Position numbers and translations under genes: made by a program. The notes beneath the pieces were generated by a model, which made no database searches, had not been told where the DNA came from, and saw only the letters and a list, made by a program, of their open reading frames with translations. A DNA stretch of 39,816 nucleotides. It comes from an uncultured Acetatifactor sp. Its GTDB lineage: Bacteria; Bacillota; Clostridia; Lachnospirales; Lachnospiraceae. Each line of letters starts with the position of its first letter. Within the stretch, counting starts at the first letter, position 1. This document shows, piece by piece, positions 8,538 through 16,972 of the stretch. The stretch covers positions 1 to 39,816 of the forward strand of contig CAJTPN010000026.1 of NCBI GenBank assembly GCA_910578185.1. The letters are read 5' to 3'.

Positions 8538-10102
8538 CGCATAATGATTTAAAGCTTTTGGACTGTACTTTAAGAGACGGCGGTTATGTAAATGACTGGA
8601 AGTGGGGATTTCAGAGGGCAAAGGATATTATTTATGCGCTGGTGAAGGCAAAAGTGGACGTGGTGGAAGTGGGATTTCTGAGAAATACGGCCGCTTATGA
8701 CCCTAATGTCACTGTATGTAATCGTATCGAGGAATTGAACAGATTGCTGCCGGAGCACAAAGACCACACCATGTTTTCTGCCATGGCCATGAGGAGTAAT
8801 TACGATATTGATCAGCTTGCGCCATACAGCGGTGAAGGAATCGAGCTGATTCGCATAACGGCGCACGATTACGATATTGAGGAAGGGATGGACTTTGCGC
8901 GGGAGGTAAAGGCGAAGGGATATAAACTAAGTATTAATCCTATCAATATCATGGGATATTCGGATGAACGAATTCTCTGGATTGTGAAACAGGTGAATGA
9001 AATCGGCCCCTATCAATTCTCTATTGTAGATACCTTTGGCAGCATGAAACGTCGTGATTTGGATCGCATTGTGAGCCTTGTGGACAACAACCTGGACCGA
9101 AATATCCGCCTGGCGCTGCATCTTCACGAAAATATGTCTCTCAGCTGCTGCCTGGCACAAAACTTCATAGATCAGCATTTAAACCGTCCTATTGCGATTG
9201 ACGGAAGTCTTATGGGAATGGGACGCATTCCGGGTAATTTACCCATAGAATTGATAGCGGACTACCTGAATGATTATACGGAGAAGGCATATGACATTGA
9301 TTATATGATGGACGCTATCCAGGATCATATTGCACCGATCAGAGGAGATGCCGAATGGGGTTATACACCCGCATATTTCCTTTCGGCCAGGTTTAACCTG
9401 CATCGGAATTACGCCGAGTATTATCTGCACAAGGGTGATTTGACCAACAGAGATATCAATCATATCCTGGCTCGTTTTGATATTGGCAAAAAGGCGGTTT
9501 TTGATGAAAATTACGCGGAAACCCTGTATCAGGAATACAGAAATAATCAGATTGATGACAGCATAGACCGGGAACGTCTGAAAAAAGAAATGACAGGGAA
9601 AACGGTACTGGTAATGGCGCCCGGCGCATCCATCCTCAATCACGAAAAGATAATACGCAATTACATAGACGATAAGCATCCGGTCTTGATTTCAGTCAAC
9701 TTTTTGCCGGAAATCTACCAGGTTGACTATGCTTTTTTCAGCAATCGCAAAAGAATAGACCGCATTGAAAACTTTTATTGTAAAACCATTGTGACCTCCA
9801 ATCTGACGGAAGGCGGCATAGATTTTCACATTAATTATAACAGCCTTTCGGGAGCCTTCGCCCAAGGATGCAACAGCTTAATCATGCTTCTGAAGCTGCT
9901 GCGTGAATTGGAAGTTTCCCATATAGCCATTGCAGGGGCAGACGGCTATCAGGAGCAGGGGATGAATTACTATAATGCAAGCATCCGCAACTATACCGTA
10001 CATGGCAGCAATTTTAACCTGGCGGTGGCGGAGGCCATAAGGAATCTATCCATAGATGTGGAGTTTATTACTCCCTCCCAGTATGCATTACACACGGAAT
10101 AA
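8534..10102 (+). CDS. DRE-TIM metallolyase aldolase (4-hydroxy-2-oxoacid aldolase / DmpG-like) with extra C-terminal domain
   Basis: A 522-residue protein. Residues about 1-335 form a DRE-TIM barrel: LLDCTLRDGGYVNDW (metal Asp and Arg), the metal-binding LALHLHEN, and SLMGMGRIPGNLPIE (Gly-rich phosphate/metal loop) as in HMG-CoA lyase and 4-hydroxy-2-oxovalerate aldolase. Residues about 355-522 form a separate domain beginning KTVLVMAPGASI, with LISVNFLPE and IAGADGYQEQG. It resembles, weakly, the GT42/MptE-like class of Rossmann-like domains. 4-hydroxy-2-oxoacid aldolases join pyruvate to an aldehyde, and Kdo-type sugars are themselves 4-hydroxy-2-oxoacids. Given kdsB-like and kdsC-like neighbours, the likely role is synthesis of a 3-deoxy-ulosonic acid. 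That function is inferred. Confidence 0.82.
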   Translation: MTHNDLKLLDCTLRDGGYVNDWKWGFQRAKDIIYALVKAKVDVVEVGFLRNTAAYDPNVTVCNRIEELNRLLPEHKDHTMFSAMAMRSNYDIDQLAPYSGEGIELIRITAHDYDIEEGMDFAREVKAKGYKLSINPINIMGYSDERILWIVKQVNEIGPYQFSIVDTFGSMKRRDLDRIVSLVDNNLDRNIRLALHLHENMSLSCCLAQNFIDQHLNRPIAIDGSLMGMGRIPGNLPIELIADYLNDYTEKAYDIDYMMDAIQDHIAPIRGDAEWGYTPAYFLSARFNLHRNYAEYYLHKGDLTNRDINHILARFDIGKKAVFDENYAETLYQEYRNNQIDDSIDRERLKKEMTGKTVLVMAPGASILNHEKIIRNYIDDKHPVLISVNFLPEIYQVDYAFFSNRKRIDRIENFYCKTIVTSNLTEGGIDFHINYNSLSGAFAQGCNSLIMLLKLLRELEVSHIAIAGADGYQEQGMNYYNASIRNYTVHGSNFNLAVAEAIRNLSIDVEFITPSQYALHTE

Positions 10103-10201
10103 TATTAGGCCGGGAAACAGGGCGATGCCCATAAGCATTTGGGCAAGCAACATACATGGTTCGTTGGGGCAGATGCCGCAGGAGATATCAGGGAGGTCAA
10201 A

Positions 10202-10723
10202 ATGACACGGAAGATCAAATATCTGGTCATTGATGTGGATGGCACAATGACCGATGCAGGAATTTATTATGATGAAAAGGGAAACGAACTGAAAAAGTTT
10301 TCCACAAAAGATGCGGCCGGCTTCTTTGCGGCGCAGAAGGCAGGGATTAGCATTTTGGTGTTGACCGGCAGGGAATGCGCAGCAACCACACGCAGAATGC
10401 AGGAGCTAAAGGTGGAGCATCTCTGCCAGAACGTAAAGGATAAATATGCGTTTCTGCGGGAATTTCTTAACCGGCATCATATTCCGAAAGAACAGCTGGG
10501 CTATATCGGAGATGATTTAAACGATCTTTCCTCCATGGCGTTAGCCGGATTTGTAGGCTGTCCACAGGACAGCTGCCCGGAAGTCCTTGAAATTGCAGAT
10601 TATATCAGCCCTGTCAAAGGAGGGTACGGCGCGGTTCGGGATGTGATTGAACATATTTTACGGGAATCAGGAGAATGGGAAGCACTCATAACACAAGTGT
10701 ATGGTGTTGTCGGAGGCGTATGA
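10202..10723 (+). CDS. kdsC: KdsC-like HAD phosphatase (3-deoxy-ulosonate phosphate phosphatase type)
   Basis: A 173-residue protein, typical KdsC length. HAD motifs are in order: VIDVDGTMTDAG (nucleophile and acid Asp), LTGR (motif II), a conserved Lys in NVKDK, GDDLNDL (motif IV) and the C-terminal SPVKGGYGAVRDVIE tail that completes the KdsC active site. I chose ATG 10202, preceded by GGGAGGT, over the in-frame TTG at 10139, which has no good ribosome site. KdsC removes the phosphate from Kdo-8-P before CMP activation. The same fold also serves as the NeuA/NeuB-pathway phosphatase. It completes the module with the KdsB-like and aldolase genes. Confidence 0.87.
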   Translation: MTRKIKYLVIDVDGTMTDAGIYYDEKGNELKKFSTKDAAGFFAAQKAGISILVLTGRECAATTRRMQELKVEHLCQNVKDKYAFLREFLNRHHIPKEQLGYIGDDLNDLSSMALAGFVGCPQDSCPEVLEIADYISPVKGGYGAVRDVIEHILRESGEWEALITQVYGVVGGV

Positions 10724-10745
10724 GGTGGAAAGAAGGAGTTGCCGA

Positions 10746-12196
10746 ATGGAAAATAAGCTAAAGGACTTAACCGCGAAAGTACATTGGGTGTGGAAATCGG
10801 TATGCATACTCTTTGGATTATACACAATAGCAATCTCTGCTATCCTTCGTGCCAATATATACTATGGCGACGATACGGGACGGGCTCTTTCCGGATATAA
10901 CAACTGGAATACGGACGGGAGATATTTATCTTACATCATGGCCTGGGGAATTCACGGCGATCAATATTTGACGGATATTTCTCCACTGCCGCAGTTAATT
11001 GCTCTTTTCTTCCTTGCGCTGACAGGTGTTATCCTATTGTATCTGATTACAGGCAGGAAACGGTATTCGTTTTTGGAACTGTGGGCCACGATTCCCATTG
11101 CCCTTACGCCTTACTTTTTAAATTGCCTGGTTTATAAATATGATTCGCCCTATATGGCGTTATCCGTTTTGGCATCTGTTATCCCTTTGCTGTTTTCACG
11201 GTACGGATATAAGGTGTATGTCCCGATTATTTGGGGGGGGTAATTGCCATGTGCCTGACTTACCAGGCATCCTCCGGTATATTCCCCATCCTGGTGATTT
11301 TTATCGCATTGCGCAGATGGAATCAGGGTGAAAACGGAAAAGGTATTCTTCGCTTTATCCTTTCTTCTGCTGCCGGATATCTGGCGGCTTTGGCAATATA
11401 TAAGATAGTAATTATGAAGTTCTTTCAGGGGTACCGTTCCACGGACATGCCTGGGCTTAGAAGTATCGTCCCTACGTTTTGGAAAAATATCAGGCAGTAT
11501 TATACTTATGTGTTCAGCGATTTTAAACCATTATGGATTGCATTGATCTTGGTATTGATCACTGCCTTTTGGCTGCTGACAGTCAGGGACACTGCCCGGA
11601 AGCGGTTGCCTGCAGCACTGCTGACATTAGGGGCATTAGGGGTATCCTTCCTTTTGGCCCATGGAATATACAGTGTTTTGACCATATCATTTTTTTCACC
11701 CCGCGCAATGTATGGATGCGGCATTATTATTGCAATATTATGCATATCCATAGTTTCCTGCCCTAATATACTGCCAAAATGCGCGGCGATTACACTGTGT
11801 TGGTTTTTCTTCAGTTTTGCCTTTACCTATGGCAACGCGCTTCATGTACAGGATGAATATTCGGATTTTAGAATCGCGCAGGTGATCGGAGATTTGAATA
11901 ATCTGGAACCTGTGGAAACCAGAAGACTGATTCAGCTAGAGGGTGATGTAGGATTAGCTCCCGCACTCCGAAATATGCCGGATGAATATACTTTGATCAA
12001 GAGAATGCTGCCAACTAAATTTTCGGATACCTATTGGGGGGCATATAGTTTTTTTCATTATTATGACATGAAAGATTATTATTCCAATGTATATGCCCAG
12101 GAGAAGCTTTCCGAGATGAACCTGCCAAGCTTAAAGGATACCATGTACCACACCATCTACGGAAATGACAAGTATATTTTTATCCAATTAAAATAG
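10746..12196 (+). CDS. GtrII-like membrane glucosyltransferase, frameshifted at a G8 tract (phase-OFF)
   Basis: The start is ATG 10746 (MENKLKDLTAKVHW) after AAGAAGGAG. The first frame ends at 11243, where eight G are followed directly by TAA (IIWGG stop); the rest reads from 11231 to 12196. Nine G would give one 483-residue polytopic protein (IIWGGVIAMCLTYQ). The acidic YYGDDTGRALSG motif after the first membrane segment and the N..DGR.LS pattern fit the GtrII/glucosyltransferase family. Members transfer a glucose side branch from a polyprenyl-phosphate donor on the outer face of the membrane. No GtrA/GtrB partners were recognised here. Both halves are otherwise intact. Related gtr genes in other bacteria are known phase-variable serotype switches, which fits the tract. 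Confidence 0.82.
11233..11240 (+). repeat. G8 tract in GtrII-like gene (gene out of frame)
   Basis: Eight consecutive G after Trp163, followed at once by an in-frame TAA. One additional G turns the stop into GTA and restores the 483-residue protein. Confidence 0.9.
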
Positions 12197-12360
12197 GGAC
12201 GGGAACCTAGAGGCTCGCCGTCAAAAAGTTTCCGTTGTTTTCCTTTTATGCTGCTTGCAGTTTTGGGCAGCGTTAAGAGCAACTAAAATAGTATAGACTC
12301 TCCAATAGAAACGTTGAAGAGAAGAAAAGAAACAAAACAAAACCGGAATAGAGGATTAAT
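12197..12360. other. Intergenic gap between GtrII-like and radical SAM genes
   Basis: A 164-base gap, the longest inside the plus-strand block. I see no convincing hairpin-plus-T-run terminator. A TAAAAT hexamer near 12284 has no well-placed -35 partner. It could hold a weak internal promoter, but nothing firm can be assigned. Confidence 0.4.
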
Positions 12361-13545
12361 ATGGCAGAAAAAAAATTAAATGGTACCGTTATCGTAACAT
12401 ATCGCTGTAATGCCCGTTGCTCCATGTGCAACAGATATAAGGCGCCTTCCAGGCCGGAAGAAGAGATATCCATCGCTACAATTAAAAAGCTTCCCAATAT
12501 GTACTTTACCAATATTACCGGAGGAGAACCTTTTATCCGTACAGATTTGAAAGAAATTGTGAGAGAACTGTATCAAAAAAGCGACCGGATTGTGATATCT
12601 ACCAACGGCTTCTTTACGGATCGAATTGTGGAGCTTTGCCGGGAATTCCCCCAGGTGGGTATCAGAATCTCCATTGAAGGCTTAGAACAGACCAACAATG
12701 AAATCCGTGGACTTGAAAACGGTTTTCAGCGAGGATATCAGACACTGAAAAAACTGCGTGAAATGGGCATGAAAGATGTGGGCTTCGGAATGACCGTACA
12801 GGATCGCAACGCACCGGATCTGGTACCCCTGTACAAGCTTTCCGATGAAATGGGCATGGAGTTTGCAACCGCTTCTCTTCACAACAGCTTTTACTTTGTG
12901 GAAGCCAAAAATATTATTAAAGACCGCCCTATGGTGGCTGAGAATTTTGAGACGCTGATCAATGAACTGTTGAAATCGTCCAGTCCTAAAAAGTGGTTCC
13001 GGGCTTATTTTAACCATGGCCTGATCAACTATATCTATGGACAGGAACGGCTGCTCCCCTGCGATATGAGCTTTGACACGTTCTTTATTGATCCTTACGG
13101 CGATGTAATGCCCTGCAACGGCACCAAGGATAAGGAAGTCATGGGGAATCTGAATTTACAGACGTGGGACGAGCTTTGGAACTCACCGGAAGCGGCAAAG
13201 GTGCGAAGTAAGGTGCGCTGCTGCGACAGGGCCTGCTGGATGATCGGATCTGTTTCGCCTGCAATGCATAAGTATATCTGGAAGCCGGGTTGGTGGGTAT
13301 TTACGCATAAGATAAAATCCCTGTTTTCCAGTCATCCTTATTCCATGTATGAAAATAAAATTTGCCGCGACTATCGCGACGGCAAGATTACGAAGGAAGC
13401 ACTGGACCGCTGCTCCACCTGCGATATGCATGCCTGCGCCAATAACGGTTTATCAGAAGCCTCCATGGCACAATTGAAAGATAAATCCGGCGAGGAAATT
13501 GTAGATGCGGATATTGCGGCGCAAACAAATCAGCAGACACCATAA
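12361..13545 (+). CDS. Radical SAM protein with SPASM-like C-terminal region
   Basis: A 394-residue protein. The radical SAM cluster motif CxxxCxxC is at Cys16, Cys20 and Cys23, followed by the SAM-binding TGGEP near residue 58 and ISTNGFF near residue 80. The C-terminal half has many cysteines (PCDMSF, VMPCNG, VRCCDRACW, CSTCDMHAC), consistent with a SPASM/twitch domain binding auxiliary Fe-S clusters. The ATG at 12361 follows an AGAGGA. Radical SAM/SPASM enzymes modify peptides or small substrates; inside this operon, modification of a sugar precursor or lipid-linked glycan is plausible but unproven. No precursor peptide gene was seen next to it. Confidence 0.85.
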   Translation: MAEKKLNGTVIVTYRCNARCSMCNRYKAPSRPEEEISIATIKKLPNMYFTNITGGEPFIRTDLKEIVRELYQKSDRIVISTNGFFTDRIVELCREFPQVGIRISIEGLEQTNNEIRGLENGFQRGYQTLKKLREMGMKDVGFGMTVQDRNAPDLVPLYKLSDEMGMEFATASLHNSFYFVEAKNIIKDRPMVAENFETLINELLKSSSPKKWFRAYFNHGLINYIYGQERLLPCDMSFDTFFIDPYGDVMPCNGTKDKEVMGNLNLQTWDELWNSPEAAKVRSKVRCCDRACWMIGSVSPAMHKYIWKPGWWVFTHKIKSLFSSHPYSMYENKICRDYRDGKITKEALDRCSTCDMHACANNGLSEASMAQLKDKSGEEIVDADIAAQTNQQTP

Positions 13546-13588
13546 GCATTACCTGTTGTTGTAATACGGGAGAAAGGAGTCATATACC

Positions 13589-15862
13589 ATGATCGGGACG
13601 GGATATTTATATAACCTGCAAGGAAAAATCAGAAATGCTGCCACAGGCAGCAAGATTGCAGAATTCCTGTACCTTACGGTATTGGGCTTCTACCTGCTTA
13701 AGACTTCTTTCAACACGACTATATATTATATCCCATGGCCTGATGACTATGAAGCCGTTTTGTTCATCATCACAAGCGCCGTGGTAATGTTCAAGATAGG
13801 ATACGGCCTGAATTACAGAGGCGCGCGTTGGCTATTCTGTGGGATTATGACAGTTTCCTTTGGTCTGTCATGGTGGCATACAGCGTATAACTACCTGTTT
13901 CTCCTTTATATCCCTATGCTTATTATCGGCGGGGCAGATGTGGATTATAAGAAAATTCTCAAGGTCAGTTTCTGGATTAATTTCACCACGCTGGCAGTGG
14001 CGTTTATGGGAAGCTGCCTGGGGGTGGTCAGGGATTTATCCTATCAAATTGATCTCAGCCACAGACATTCTTTTGGAATCATGTACACGACGGACTTTGC
14101 CGCCAGAGTATTTTATCTTTTGTTAGCAGGCTGGGTTTTGTATGAAAACGTTCACATTGCTGTAAGCCTTTTCGCGGCAGTATTCTCAACCTGGTTTGTC
14201 TACTATTACTGTCAGGCCAAATGCAGTCAGATCACGCTTATGCTGCTGGTTCTGTGTATGCTGTATGAATTTATTTTGCGGAAACGAAAATGGAATAACA
14301 AGTTGGCTGTGCATATCATAGACCACTTATGCCTGTGGTGTGCTCCGATATGCGCGGCCTGCATGGTTAGTCTGTCATTTTTCTACCAGGAAAAGATACA
14401 ATGGATGTCAAACCTGGACGAATTATTGACACAAAGATTAAGCCTTTCAAATAAGGCAATCAACCAGTATGGTTTTACCCTGTGGGGAACGGCCTTCGCC
14501 CAGGAAGGGGGCGGAGGAAGCACGGCATACAACTTTTTCTATAATTTTATTGACCCCTCCTATGTCCTGATTCTGCTCAGGTATGGGACGGTGGTCTTTG
14601 CATTGTTTTTAATCTTATATGTATACCAGGGCAGAAGAGCGATCAGAGGAAATCATCGGAAGCTTTTGCTGGCAGGCACCCTTGTGGCGATACACAGTAT
14701 TATTGAGCACCATATGCCTGAAGTGAATTTTAATATTTTTCTTATACTTCCCTTTGCCGCTCTCCCATCGCCTGCTGCAAGGCCACAAAGGGAAGACGTA
14801 TGGAACCGGAAATTGTGGCTGAAAAGAGCTTTGCCGGTAATTGCCGGAATTATAGTTCTATTATTGATAACGCCTATGGTCATTGGATATGTCAGAACCC
14901 TTGTATACTTACTTGGCTATCACGAATATGTCAACGGTATCTACTTTATTTTTTGGTTCCTGGTGGCGGTGGCTCTGGTTTTGGTTTTGGTCTACAATGC
15001 CAAACAAATATGCATGTGCCATACAAAGCGCGCACTTAAGCTGCGCAATGTGGAGGGATTAATCTTATCCGCTACCGCAATGTTTATCCTCCTCATTTTC
15101 TCTAATGAGGTGATGAAGAAAGGTGCAGAGGAATATGCTTCTGTCATTCAAGGTGAGAAACAAATCCTGGAAAGGATAGCAGACTCCGTTGAAGAGAAAA
15201 TTGCATTATATATCTCCGATGTACCAAGTTTATATAAGAAGGAAATAAAGTGGGTCACTGACAGATTTCTGCCAATTGAAGTCTGTGATAAGGAAGACAA
15301 TGTAGTTTTGATTACTCCAATTGAGCAGGATTTGAACAACCTGTTTCAGGCGGGATATTCCTTTGGGATGCTCTCGGAATCCCATGGGATCTATACAAAT
15401 AACACAGAAGTTATCCGTGAGCTGAATGAGGCCGGAATTACAATGACAGATTATTACAATGTCTATCGCCCCATAGACATGAATGCCATTGCGAGTGCCA
15501 ACAACCTTGAAATAAATGAGTATGGAAGCCTGATTCTCTCAGGAAGAGAAAGATCCATAGGTCACGGTCCATGGATTTCTTTAAACCAGGGATGGTACAG
15601 TATCACATTTGACGTGCAGCTGTTACGTGCAGACAGTTATGAGCTTGGAGAGGCCAGAGTGACTTCCGATCATGGAAGAACCTGGTGGGAAGGAAAGCAA
15701 GTGACTTGGGCTGACTTTGATGAAAACGGCCACGGTGTTATTCGGTTTGAAATCGGATTTTGGTGCGATGTGAATAATGCGGAGTTTCTGTTATTACCAA
15801 ACGATGCGATAGAGATGCTGGTAAACAGTGTTGAATGCCGCAAAATCGGCAGCATAAAATAA
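13589..15862 (+). CDS. Wzy-like polytopic membrane protein with large extracytoplasmic C-terminal domain
   Basis: A 757-residue protein. Residues about 20-420 contain around ten hydrophobic segments with a long loop bearing LTQRLSLSNKAINQYG and later IDPSYVLILLRYG. The smaller polymerase-like protein at 20384-21631 has the same arrangement (TGRLHLNWEGAQHFG; LDSEYFYMLISNG), suggesting an O-antigen-polymerase-like role. Two more membrane segments lie near residues 420-500. They are followed by about 260 soluble residues, ending in a probable beta-sandwich (GPWISLNQGWYSITFDVQL, TSDHGRTWWEG) that looks carbohydrate-binding-like. The ATG at 13589 follows AGAAAGGAG. Polymerase, ligase or membrane transferase function cannot be separated without structure prediction. 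Confidence 0.68.
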   Translation: MIGTGYLYNLQGKIRNAATGSKIAEFLYLTVLGFYLLKTSFNTTIYYIPWPDDYEAVLFIITSAVVMFKIGYGLNYRGARWLFCGIMTVSFGLSWWHTAYNYLFLLYIPMLIIGGADVDYKKILKVSFWINFTTLAVAFMGSCLGVVRDLSYQIDLSHRHSFGIMYTTDFAARVFYLLLAGWVLYENVHIAVSLFAAVFSTWFVYYYCQAKCSQITLMLLVLCMLYEFILRKRKWNNKLAVHIIDHLCLWCAPICAACMVSLSFFYQEKIQWMSNLDELLTQRLSLSNKAINQYGFTLWGTAFAQEGGGGSTAYNFFYNFIDPSYVLILLRYGTVVFALFLILYVYQGRRAIRGNHRKLLLAGTLVAIHSIIEHHMPEVNFNIFLILPFAALPSPAARPQREDVWNRKLWLKRALPVIAGIIVLLLITPMVIGYVRTLVYLLGYHEYVNGIYFIFWFLVAVALVLVLVYNAKQICMCHTKRALKLRNVEGLILSATAMFILLIFSNEVMKKGAEEYASVIQGEKQILERIADSVEEKIALYISDVPSLYKKEIKWVTDRFLPIEVCDKEDNVVLITPIEQDLNNLFQAGYSFGMLSESHGIYTNNTEVIRELNEAGITMTDYYNVYRPIDMNAIASANNLEINEYGSLILSGRERSIGHGPWISLNQGWYSITFDVQLLRADSYELGEARVTSDHGRTWWEGKQVTWADFDENGHGVIRFEIGFWCDVNNAEFLLLPNDAIEMLVNSVECRKIGSIK

Positions 15863-15941
15863 TACTTTTCCTAAGCGCAAAAAAGCCGGCAGTAAAGATT
15901 GCTCCAAATATTGACTGGCATATGCGCTGAAGCTCACATTA

Positions 15942-15949
15942 GGGGGGGG
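15942..15949 (+). repeat. G8 tract in the Shine-Dalgarno region of the heptose kinase gene
   Basis: Eight G end six bases before ATG 15956 and occupy the position of the ribosome binding site. Length changes would alter the strength or register of pairing with 16S rRNA rather than the reading frame. With eight G, an upstream TTG at 15899 is also in frame with the kinase. Confidence 0.85.
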
Positions 15950-15955
15950 ACAAAA

Positions 15956-16972
15956 ATGATTATAACAAAAACGCCATTTCGCATGTCCTTTTTTGGCGGC
16001 GGAACGGATATACCGGATTTTTTTATGGAAAACGGCGGCGCGGTGCTGTCCACAACTTTTGATAAATATTGTTATGTAAATGTTCGGCATTTGCCGCGTT
16101 TTTTTGAATATTCTACGGAACTTTCCTACTCCAAGACAGAGAGAGTTACATGTAATGACGATATCCGGCATCCAATGATACGTAATGCAATGAATATGTT
16201 GGATATGCAGGAAATCCGTCTGACTTACGAAGCCGATTTGCCGGCCAGATCAGGCCTTGGAACCAGCAGTTCTTTTGCCGTAGGAATGTTGAATGCGTTC
16301 TATGCGTTAAAAGGTAAATATGCGGATAAGAAAGAGCTGGCAGACGAGGCAATTTATCTGGAACGGGTTTTGTGCCGGGAAGCCGGCGGATGGCAGGATC
16401 AGATCGCGGCATCCTACGGGAGCTTTAATCGAATTGATTTTAATTGTGACGGCTTTGAGGTTTTTCCGGTTATTATATCGCCGGAAAGAAAAAAGCAGCT
16501 GAATCAAAATTTGATGATGTTTTTTACAGGTTTTACGAGGTTTTCTTCGGAAGTGCAGAAAGTAAACGCAATCGGCGATAAGCTGGAAAAACACGCAATG
16601 CTGAAAGAGATGAAGGAGCTGGTAAATGACGCCGAAAAGGTTTTGACTGACAAGGACACGGACCTGAATGAGTTTGGCCGTCTGTTGGATTACACATGGG
16701 GCCTGAAAAAGAAAGTGGGTTCTGCGGTATCAACGGATACCATAGACAATTTATACAGAAGGGGCATTGAAGCCGGTGCATTGGGCGGAAAATTACTGGG
16801 AGCAGGAGGCGGAGGCTTTCTTATCTTTTACATAGAGCCGGACAAACAGGATCGTCTTCGAAGTGCAATGGAGAATCTGATGTATATTCCCTTTGCATTT
16901 GAAAATGGCGGAACCAGGGTAATCCACTATACGCCGGAACTATATTCGCCCAGGAGTGAAGGGAATGCATGA
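15956..16972 (+). CDS. hddA: GHMP kinase, D-glycero-D-manno-heptose-7-phosphate kinase-like (HddA-like)
   Basis: A 338-residue protein. The N-terminus TPFRMSFFGGGTDIPDFF, the ATP loop ARSGLGTSSSFAVGML near residue 100 and LGGKLLGAGGGGFLIF near residue 280 are the three GHMP motifs, in the form typical of HddA. HddA phosphorylates D-glycero-D-manno-heptose 7-phosphate at C1 for GDP-heptose. The assignment is supported by the adjacent hddC-gmhB-like fusion, with an 8-base overlap, and the gmhA-like gene at 23855. ATG 15956 was chosen because it begins the conserved region and sits 6 bases after the G8 tract that serves as ribosome site. Related fucose/mannose-type sugar kinases are the alternative. 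Confidence 0.85.
   Translation: MIITKTPFRMSFFGGGTDIPDFFMENGGAVLSTTFDKYCYVNVRHLPRFFEYSTELSYSKTERVTCNDDIRHPMIRNAMNMLDMQEIRLTYEADLPARSGLGTSSSFAVGMLNAFYALKGKYADKKELADEAIYLERVLCREAGGWQDQIAASYGSFNRIDFNCDGFEVFPVIISPERKKQLNQNLMMFFTGFTRFSSEVQKVNAIGDKLEKHAMLKEMKELVNDAEKVLTDKDTDLNEFGRLLDYTWGLKKKVGSAVSTDTIDNLYRRGIEAGALGGKLLGAGGGGFLIFYIEPDKQDRLRSAMENLMYIPFAFENGGTRVIHYTPELYSPRSEGNA

Noticed and set aside
7800..10723. KdsB/KdsC-like genes as evidence for a Gram-negative lipopolysaccharide core
   Set aside because: No KdsA, waaA, lpx or other lipid A genes are present, and the rest of the locus is Gram-positive in style.
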